Shown piece after piece: positions 62,850 to 64,000 of a stretch of DNA of 64,000 nucleotides (position 1 is its first letter; every line of letters begins with the position of its first letter). The stretch lies in NCBI RefSeq assembly GCF_003284895.1, contig NZ_QMDV01000001.1, positions 585,080 to 649,079 of the forward strand. Direction: 5' to 3'. The notes under the pieces are model-generated. The model worked only from the letters and a program-made list of their open reading frames with translations. It was not told the origin of the DNA and searched no databases. Source of the DNA: Pontibacter arcticus. Lineage in GTDB: Bacteria; Bacteroidota; Bacteroidia; Cytophagales; Hymenobacteraceae. Position numbers and translations under genes: made by a program.

Positions 62850-63525
62850 CGAACCCGAGTTGATGGACGACCTTACCCTTTCGGGGGAGGAACTGCGCCG
62901 CAACCTGGACGAGCTGGAAGTAATTAACCACTGGCTGGGCGGGCATAAAGTAGTGCTGGATGCGCTGAACAAACTTCCGCTCAAAAAAGGCCAAACCCTT
63001 CGGATGGCAGATATAGGTTGCGGCGGCGGCGATACCCTGAAAAGTATAGCCAAATGGGCGCGGCACAAAAGTATAAAAGTGGAATTGACAGGGATAGATG
63101 CGAACGCGTTTATGGTGAATTACGCCCGCCAGAGATGCACCGAATTTCTGGAAATTGCCGTGCAACAGTACGATGTTTTTTCGGAAGATTTTGCCGCACA
63201 AAAGTATGATGTGATTGTTTGCAGCCTGTTTTGCCATCATTTTACAGACGAACAATTAACAACTATGTTCCGGCAGTTTTATAGCCAGGCAAGTACAGCT
63301 GTTATCATCAACGATTTGCACCGCCACTGGCTGGCGTATTACAGCATCCACTATATCACAGCACTTTTCTCGAAATCATACTTAGTAAAAAACGATGCGC
63401 CATTATCAGTTTGGCGGGCCTTCCGAAGAAATGAGTTAAATCAACTGGCAGCGCAGGCCGGCATTACGAAGTATAAACTACGCTGGATGTGGGCTTTCAG
63501 GTGGCAGCTTGTCTTTCTGAAGTAA
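62824..63525 (+). CDS. class I SAM-dependent methyltransferase
   Basis: A 233-residue methyltransferase. The S-adenosylmethionine site is ADIGCGGGDTLKS (motif I) with ELTGIDANAFMVNYAR (motif II) and YDVIVCSLFCHHF (motif post II). The C-terminal part has DLHRHWLAYYSIHYIT and a basic end. Overlap of 26 bases with the type III PKS gene indicates translational coupling, so it very likely methylates the PKS product, as SrsB or BpsB do. Confidence 0.92.
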   Translation: MPRLTHRSNEPELMDDLTLSGEELRRNLDELEVINHWLGGHKVVLDALNKLPLKKGQTLRMADIGCGGGDTLKSIAKWARHKSIKVELTGIDANAFMVNYARQRCTEFLEIAVQQYDVFSEDFAAQKYDVIVCSLFCHHFTDEQLTTMFRQFYSQASTAVIINDLHRHWLAYYSIHYITALFSKSYLVKNDAPLSVWRAFRRNELNQLAAQAGITKYKLRWMWAFRWQLVFLK

Positions 63526-63538
63526 TTTATACTTTGCG

Positions 63539-64000
63539 CTAAAAGAAAATGTGCTGCGCCAGCCTGAACGTATTGGCGTGTGCCTCCACAATATGCGCGA
63601 TCTGCTGCGAGTAGCCACCTCCCATACTTACCGTTACCGGTATTTTGTTTTTGTGGCAGATTTCCAGTACCAGTTGGTCGCGGGTTTTGCAGCCTGCTAT
63701 ACTCATACCCAGTTTGCCCAGCTTATCGGTTGCTAGCACATCCACCCCCGACTGAAAAAATACGAATTCTGGTTGCTGCTCTTCCAGTAACCGCGGCAAC
63801 GTACTCTCTAAAATCGTTAAGTACGTCTTGTCATCGGTGCCGTCTGCCAGCTCAATATCCAAATCTGATTTCTCTTTATGGAACGGGTAGTTTTTGCCGC
63901 CGTGCATGCTAAATGTAAACACGCGTGGCTCGTTTCGGAAGATCTGCGCCGTACCGTTGCCCTGGTGCACATCCAAATCCACGACCAACACTTTTTTTAT
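63539..64000 (-). CDS. histone deacetylase family protein, 5' part missing
   Basis: The last 154 residues of a histone-deacetylase/acetoin-utilisation-like protein; the frame runs off the right edge, so the N-terminal part lies outside. VLVVDLDVHQGNGTAQIF carries two zinc ligands of the active site, VFTFSMHGGKNYPFHK, FFQSGVDVLATDKLGKL (third ligand region) and SMGGGYSQQI are also conserved. These enzymes deacetylate acetylated lysines, polyamines or acetoin; the substrate is unknown. It converges with the methyltransferase, only 13 bases apart. Confidence 0.93.
   Translation of the reverse strand: MKKVLVVDLDVHQGNGTAQIFRNEPRVFTFSMHGGKNYPFHKEKSDLDIELADGTDDKTYLTILESTLPRLLEEQQPEFVFFQSGVDVLATDKLGKLGMSIAGCKTRDQLVLEICHKNKIPVTVSMGGGYSQQIAHIVEAHANTFRLAQHIFF

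Overview
The window looks like a chromosomal segment of a Bacteroidota bacterium, most likely in the Hymenobacteraceae/Pontibacter part of the Cytophagales. This is inferred from the gene repertoire; no search was run. Pointers are two proteins with type IX secretion (T9SS) C-terminal sorting domains, a carboxypeptidase-regulatory-like TonB-dependent receptor, LytS/LytTR and multi-PAS two-component systems, DUF2911 and DUF6268 proteins, a promoter with the Bacteroidota -33/-7 pattern, and general absence of strong Shine-Dalgarno sequences. No rRNA, CRISPR array, prophage or integrase was found. Three tRNA genes are present: Leu-UAA, Gly-GCC and Arg-CCU.

Layout. 0-6 kb: a phytoene-desaturase-like flavoprotein, then an AT-rich surface-glycan module (DUF6056 membrane protein, MBOAT acyltransferase, SGNH-like protein). 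6-10 kb: tRNA-Leu and tRNA-Gly, mutS, a cluster of REP-like palindromes, a SPOUT RNA methyltransferase. 10-25 kb: TonB-dependent receptor, M19 dipeptidase, membrane-bound M28 peptidase, TerC, YajQ, an SDR enzyme, DUF2911, a TupA-like ATP-grasp protein, a J-domain protein, lipoproteins. 25-29 kb: RsbQ-like hydrolase, LytS/LytTR pair, and a REP-associated tyrosine transposase with its own inverted REP pair. 29-38 kb: mfd, a five-PAS histidine kinase plus receiver, two Q/N/R/Y-rich disordered proteins. 38-49 kb: uracil-DNA glycosylase, a glutamine-transaminase/omega-amidase pair, a T9SS FG-GAP protein, murF, rfbC plus a glycosyltransferase, hflX. 48-58 kb: sixA, ppk1, a DUF6268 protein, a 1273-residue lipoprotein joining phosphoesterase, kinase-like and Omp85-like parts, and an HD-domain/Pycsar-type membrane effector fusion. 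58-64 kb: a PAS protein with an H-box but no ATPase domain, tRNA-Arg, a lone receiver, a nearly cargo-free T9SS protein, a type III polyketide synthase cluster, and a truncated histone-deacetylase-like gene at the edge.

Most genes are housekeeping or common Bacteroidota accessory genes in short operons separated by clear hairpin terminators. The least ordinary items are: (1) the heptamer AAGTATA/TATACTT, found on both strands in genes and between them roughly 140 times by eye where about 8 would be expected by chance; (2) the lipidated phosphatase/kinase-like/beta-barrel fusion; (3) the HD-PycTM fusion without a neighbouring cyclase; (4) the RAYT gene with GTAG-tagged REPs, one of which is partly embedded in its coding sequence; (5) the flavoprotein/type III PKS/methyltransferase cluster resembling phenolic-lipid loci.
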